Shown: positions 37,709-41,717 of the stretch, in pieces
Numbering within the stretch: the stretch's first letter is position 1
How the letters are laid out: every line of letters starts with the position of its first letter
Assembly (NCBI GenBank): GCA_947624085.1
Contig: CANQIK010000009.1
Span: forward strand, 1-41,717
DNA from: an uncultured Bacilli bacterium
GTDB lineage: Bacteria; Bacillota_I; Bacilli_A; RF39; UBA660
Direction of reading: 5' to 3'
Length of the DNA: 41,717 nt
Program-made: the position numbers and the translations under genes
Notes under the pieces: generated by a model
What the model saw: the letters and a program-made list of their open reading frames with translations, nothing else
What the model was told of the DNA's origin: nothing
The model's database searches: none

Positions 37709-38542
37709 ATGAATAGAAAAACATTTAATAAAAGGTATAGAAAATTTAAGAATAATAATTTGCCAACTTCTTTCTGGGATGAAAAAAGACAAGTTTTGGA
37801 ATACGTTTATTATAATTCGGAATTAAATTATTGGGAAAAATATTGGCGTAATATTTCTTTGAAAGAGCACAATGATTTTGATAGGAAATTACATGTTAAC
37901 ACTAATCTAACACAAGCCCTTGAAGATATTGCGGGATGTTCATTTTATTACCCGTATACAAGTGGGTATTTTGCATGGCCAACTAAAGAGGATGAAAATC
38001 ATGATATAAAGATTAAATATGGCCCAAGTCATAGCCATTCATTTGAAGAGGTCGTAAGAAGCTTATATGATTTTCCCGAAAGTTTTAAAATAACAAAGGA
38101 AGACGAAATATATTATAGTGAGCAAGAGCTAATCTTTTTAAGAAAAGTTCAAAAATATCTTCAATTTATTGGCCTTAAGGATGTTAAATCATATAAGCAA
38201 AATAATGATCGATTTCAAAATGAAAAGCAAACTAAATATGGCTCAGCATTTTTGCACACTTATGAAAATAAGACAATTGAAGATTTTATATCAGGAAAGA
38301 GAAATTTCGTTGTAATAATTCCAAGCGATATAAAATTCTACAAAGACTATGAAGAATTTCCTAATCATGATTATACAGAGTTAATGCAAGATAAAGAATA
38401 TAATATAAGGTTATTCGTGGAATATACTCATAGAGCTGTCATAACTTATAAAGAAATAAAAAAAGTTTATAAATCTAGCGAATTAAAAGATGATGATAAA
38501 TTAGTAGTTATGTATTTTAAAATTATTGAAATATTTAAATAA
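37709..38542 (+). CDS. hypothetical protein, 277 aa
   Basis: Intact ORF with aaggaaa upstream; no family recognised. Confidence 0.75.
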   Translation: MNRKTFNKRYRKFKNNNLPTSFWDEKRQVLEYVYYNSELNYWEKYWRNISLKEHNDFDRKLHVNTNLTQALEDIAGCSFYYPYTSGYFAWPTKEDENHDIKIKYGPSHSHSFEEVVRSLYDFPESFKITKEDEIYYSEQELIFLRKVQKYLQFIGLKDVKSYKQNNDRFQNEKQTKYGSAFLHTYENKTIEDFISGKRNFVVIIPSDIKFYKDYEEFPNHDYTELMQDKEYNIRLFVEYTHRAVITYKEIKKVYKSSELKDDDKLVVMYFKIIEIFK

Positions 38543-38557
38543 AAAGAGATAGAGATT

Positions 38558-39166
38558 ATGAATTTATATGAATATCAAGATTTAAAATATCGTGAATTTA
38601 ATCAAAAAATTGTTAATACTAAATATCCTATGATTGGTGTAAGGATACCAATATTAAGGCAATTAGCAAAAAACATAACGTATGAAGAATTTATTAAAGA
38701 AAGTAGTCTTAATACTTATGAAGAAGTTATGTTACTTGGAATGCTTATTCCGAAAATTAAAGATGAAGCAAAAAGAATAAAGGCTATAAAAGATTACATA
38801 AAATATATTGATTGTTGGAGCTTATGTGATACTTTTTGTAGTAATTTAAAGTTTATAAAAAAAGATTTAGATAAATATTATTCTTTTATAATTAATTATC
38901 TATCTAAATCTAAAATCTACTATATAAGATTTGGCTTAGTTATGCTTTTAAAATATGTCCAAGAAGATAAATATTGGGATGATATTTTAAATAGAATTTT
39001 ATTAATAACTAATAATGATTATTATGTCCAAATGGCTACAGCTTGGCTTTTAAGTGAAATGGCTGTATATAATAAAGAAAGAATATTTCTTTATGCTAAT
39101 AAACTTAATCCTATGATTAAGAAAATGCTCTATCAAAAGATGAAAGACTCTTACAGAATAGCCTAG
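38558..39166 (+). CDS. AlkD-like DNA alkylation repair protein (HEAT-like fold)
   Basis: YPMIGVRIPILRQLAKNI...YIKYIDCWSLCDTFCSNLKFI...YYIRFGLVMLLKYV...NDYYVQMATAWLLSEMAV. Confidence 0.88.
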   Translation: MNLYEYQDLKYREFNQKIVNTKYPMIGVRIPILRQLAKNITYEEFIKESSLNTYEEVMLLGMLIPKIKDEAKRIKAIKDYIKYIDCWSLCDTFCSNLKFIKKDLDKYYSFIINYLSKSKIYYIRFGLVMLLKYVQEDKYWDDILNRILLITNNDYYVQMATAWLLSEMAVYNKERIFLYANKLNPMIKKMLYQKMKDSYRIA

Positions 39167-39168
39167 TT

Positions 39169-40179
39169 TTAAAAAATATATTTATTGATAAAAGGTATCT
39201 TTTTAAGTAAATAAGTGGTCATATAAGAAATACCTAAAATTAAAACTACATATAATATAAATCCCCAAAAAGGTGATGTTAAAATAAACTTAAATTTCAA
39301 CAATTTATAAACAATATTAATAAAAAATTGATGAATAACATATATTCCTAAACTACAAGAACCTAAAGATGAAATGAAAACTTGTAGTTTTTTTGGTATC
39401 TTAAATTCCTTATTTTTAAATAAGATAAATATCATATTAGCAACCAAAAAGATTGTTGTTGAGCTATAGGAAATAGGAATATATAGTGTTTTAGTAATTG
39501 AACCTATAATAATTAAAATGATAGAAGCTATACCTAGAAAAACACTTAAACAAGTTTCCCAAAAAGAAAATTTATGATTGATAATATAAGCTCCATATAT
39601 GTAATAAAAAACAAAGGCTGAGGCAATAGGAATTGTAAATGCTACATTAATATTAAATATACTTTGAATATCAGGGATTAATATAGAAAAAATAAACAAT
39701 AATATAAGAAAATATTTATAATCTTTTTCCTTTATATTCTTAGTTATTATTCTTAAAAAAGGCGTTATTATATATAGCCCTAAAATAATATATAAATACC
39801 ACATATGGGCCCATAGATTACCTGTTAATATGTTTTTTAAAATCTTAGGGATATAATCGATACTAACTGATCTTGTTTCAAAATATAGTTCTAAAGATGA
39901 AAAGGCAGCCCCAAATATTAAGATAATTAATAATATTCTTTTACAATATTTTTTAAGCATTAAAGAAAAGCCGATATCTTTATTTAAAAAGTACATTCCA
40001 CTTAGCATTATAAATAAAGGAATAGAAAAATAGCATAACAAAGCAATAGTATTATATATTGTTTGAGTATTGCCTGCTATATGGAAAGTATTTATAGTGT
40101 TACCGACAATATGCATCATAATAACACAAATCATTCCAATTATACGTAAAATATCTACCCAAACTATTCGCTTTTTCAT
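39169..40179 (-). CDS. acyltransferase family 3 (OatA/WecH-like) membrane protein
   Basis: KKRIVWVDILRIIGMICVIMMHIVGN...HMWYLYIILGLYIITPFLRII...SLGIYVIHQFFI. Confidence 0.88.
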   Translation of the reverse strand: MKKRIVWVDILRIIGMICVIMMHIVGNTINTFHIAGNTQTIYNTIALLCYFSIPLFIMLSGMYFLNKDIGFSLMLKKYCKRILLIILIFGAAFSSLELYFETRSVSIDYIPKILKNILTGNLWAHMWYLYIILGLYIITPFLRIITKNIKEKDYKYFLILLFIFSILIPDIQSIFNINVAFTIPIASAFVFYYIYGAYIINHKFSFWETCLSVFLGIASIILIIIGSITKTLYIPISYSSTTIFLVANMIFILFKNKEFKIPKKLQVFISSLGSCSLGIYVIHQFFINIVYKLLKFKFILTSPFWGFILYVVLILGISYMTTYLLKKIPFINKYIF

Positions 40180-40272
40180 ACCATCACCAAGTTAATTTTA
40201 ACATTTGCCAAATATAATAACAACAGTTAGAACAAATATATTAAATAACATAAGAAATTCATATATTTAAAT

Positions 40273-40407
40273 ATGAAAAAGTATATGAGTTTTATTATGT
40301 TTTCTTTTACCATATTATTAACGGTAATAAGTTTTGTGAGTGCTAAAGAAAATAAACTAAAGGATAAAGTCATTCTAATAGATCCCGGACATGGAGGTAT
40401 CGGTTAA
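40273..40407 (+). pseudogene. cwlD: 5' remnant of a CwlD-like N-acetylmuramoyl-L-alanine amidase
   Basis: MKKYMSFIMFSFTILLTVISFVSAKENKLKDKVILIDPGHGGIG*: signal/TM segment plus the first Amidase_3 motif (IDPGHGG), then stop. Confidence 0.72.
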
Positions 40408-40456
40408 ATCCAAAAATAGAAGAAATGGCTATTTTGGTAAGTAAATACAAGAGTTT

Positions 40457-40490
40457 AAGGTACTTTGATAGGAAAGTATCTTTTTTGATG
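40457..40490 (+). terminator. rho-independent terminator
   Basis: GGTACTTT-gatagg-AAAGTATC followed by TTTTTT. Confidence 0.65.
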
Positions 40491-40522
40491 GTATAATAAA
40501 TTACAGGCAAAGTGGTGGTAAA

Positions 40523-41569
40523 ATGACAAAAGAAGAGAAAGAAGTATTTATTAAAGTAAATAATGAAATTTTAAATGATGCTTTTTGGTTAGGATTTATT
40601 TTAGAAATTAAAAGAAAAATAAAGAATTATGGTACAAAAGAATTATTGTCATCGTTTTTATTATTTTTTTCTTCAATATTTTGTGATGAAACAATTAAAG
40701 CAAATCATGGTGGATTAAGTGGAAAAAGAAAAATTACTACAAGGGATATTAATGAATATAGAATGTATAATTTAAAACATATTCATAACAAAAATTCGGA
40801 AAATACAAAGGCGATTATGAAAGAAATGGGTATAGACTTTAAAAATTATATATTTGATATATATCTTCATGTTAGTAATGATGAATTATTAGACATTAAC
40901 TTTAGAAACTGGGATACTAATAAGGAAGATAATTTTGAACTTTATGATGGAATTGTAGCAACACCATATAGATGGATTGAGATTCTATTTCCTGATTTAT
41001 TTCCAACTGTTGAAGAAGCTTTAAAAGATATAATTGATGATTATGTTTTAAGATTTTCTTCATCTAATATAGAAAGAAAATCCTATTCATGTTATAGAAT
41101 GTTTGGAAAAACAGATACAAACGACAATGATAAATTGTATATTCTGCAAAAGTATGGATTAGTAAAAACAGCTTTATTTATTGAAAGGTTATTAAAAACT
41201 AATATTTCATTTGAAGTTGGACCATTTAAAATAGATTCTAAAAAATTTTGGATTAAAATTAAAGCAATTATAATTGAAAGTTTTTGGGATGATAATAAGA
41301 AGAAAAACATTTCAGTTGTTCAAAACATTTTCAAAGAAAATGAATTAGTGATAGATCCTAATTTTTATTCTTTAAATAGGAAATTGCGAGATAATATTCA
41401 TTATAAGCATATTGATATATTTAATGATAACGACTATGATTATTTAGAAAAATATCAAAATATATATTTAACAAATGTCATAAAGGAATTTGATAAGCAT
41501 TTATATATATTGTTTGATAAAAAATATAAAAGAGATTATAAAATAGCTGAATTTTTATATAAAATTTAG
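40523..41569 (+). CDS. hypothetical protein, 348 aa, possible HEPN-like C-terminus
   Basis: Intact ORF with ggtggt before ATG; C-terminal NRKLRDNIHYKHID resembles an RxxxH-type HEPN motif, weakly. Confidence 0.75.
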   Translation: MTKEEKEVFIKVNNEILNDAFWLGFILEIKRKIKNYGTKELLSSFLLFFSSIFCDETIKANHGGLSGKRKITTRDINEYRMYNLKHIHNKNSENTKAIMKEMGIDFKNYIFDIYLHVSNDELLDINFRNWDTNKEDNFELYDGIVATPYRWIEILFPDLFPTVEEALKDIIDDYVLRFSSSNIERKSYSCYRMFGKTDTNDNDKLYILQKYGLVKTALFIERLLKTNISFEVGPFKIDSKKFWIKIKAIIIESFWDDNKKKNISVVQNIFKENELVIDPNFYSLNRKLRDNIHYKHIDIFNDNDYDYLEKYQNIYLTNVIKEFDKHLYILFDKKYKRDYKIAEFLYKI

Positions 41570-41717
41570 AAATAGAAATATTCATAAAGAAAAAATGATA
41601 TAAGAATATTTAGAAGTCAACTGAAAAAAATGAAATTAATCAGGATAAACGCATGAGAAATTGTGTGTTTTTTGTGTTATTATATATATAAAGGGGAATA
41701 AAAAAGGTGGTAAGGCA

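Noticed and set aside
1-41717. CRISPR arrays, tRNA or rRNA genes
   Set aside because: No regularly spaced direct repeats and no recognisable tRNA T-loop or rRNA core sequences were noticed by reading; not a computational exclusion.

Overview
The window is AT-rich, gene-dense Bacillota-type chromosome, apparently from a compact genome. From left to right it carries: (i) a compressed sporulation/cell-division block (rsmA 3' fragment, yabG, veg, spoVG, yabP, yabQ, divIC) followed by a convergent clpP; (ii) a TGS-domain nucleoside kinase and glycolytic genes gap, pgk and gpmI, with spo0A between pgk and gpmI; (iii) the full S10-spc-alpha ribosomal superoperon (rpsJ to rplQ, including secY, adk, map, infA, rpmJ, rpoA) without rpmD (L30); (iv) an IS30-like insertion at the rplQ/parA junction; (v) parA, parB, DUF951, an AbgT-type transporter, ychF, DUF362-ferredoxin, yvcK and whiA; (vi) two small ORFs directly upstream of truA that read as EcfA1/EcfA2 ABC-ATPase derivatives lacking the P-loop; (vii) truA, rplM, rpsI; (viii) an accessory tail with an orphan RelB-type antitoxin and truncated toxin, an AlkD-like protein, an acyltransferase, a truncated CwlD-like amidase and two proteins of unknown function. 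The best candidates for follow-up are the P-loop-less EcfA-like pair, the placement of spo0A, the acidic tail on L3, the decayed cwlD in an otherwise spore-gene-bearing region, and the IS30-like element with nested inverted repeats next to a hairpin. All family assignments come from reading the translations by eye; no searches were run.
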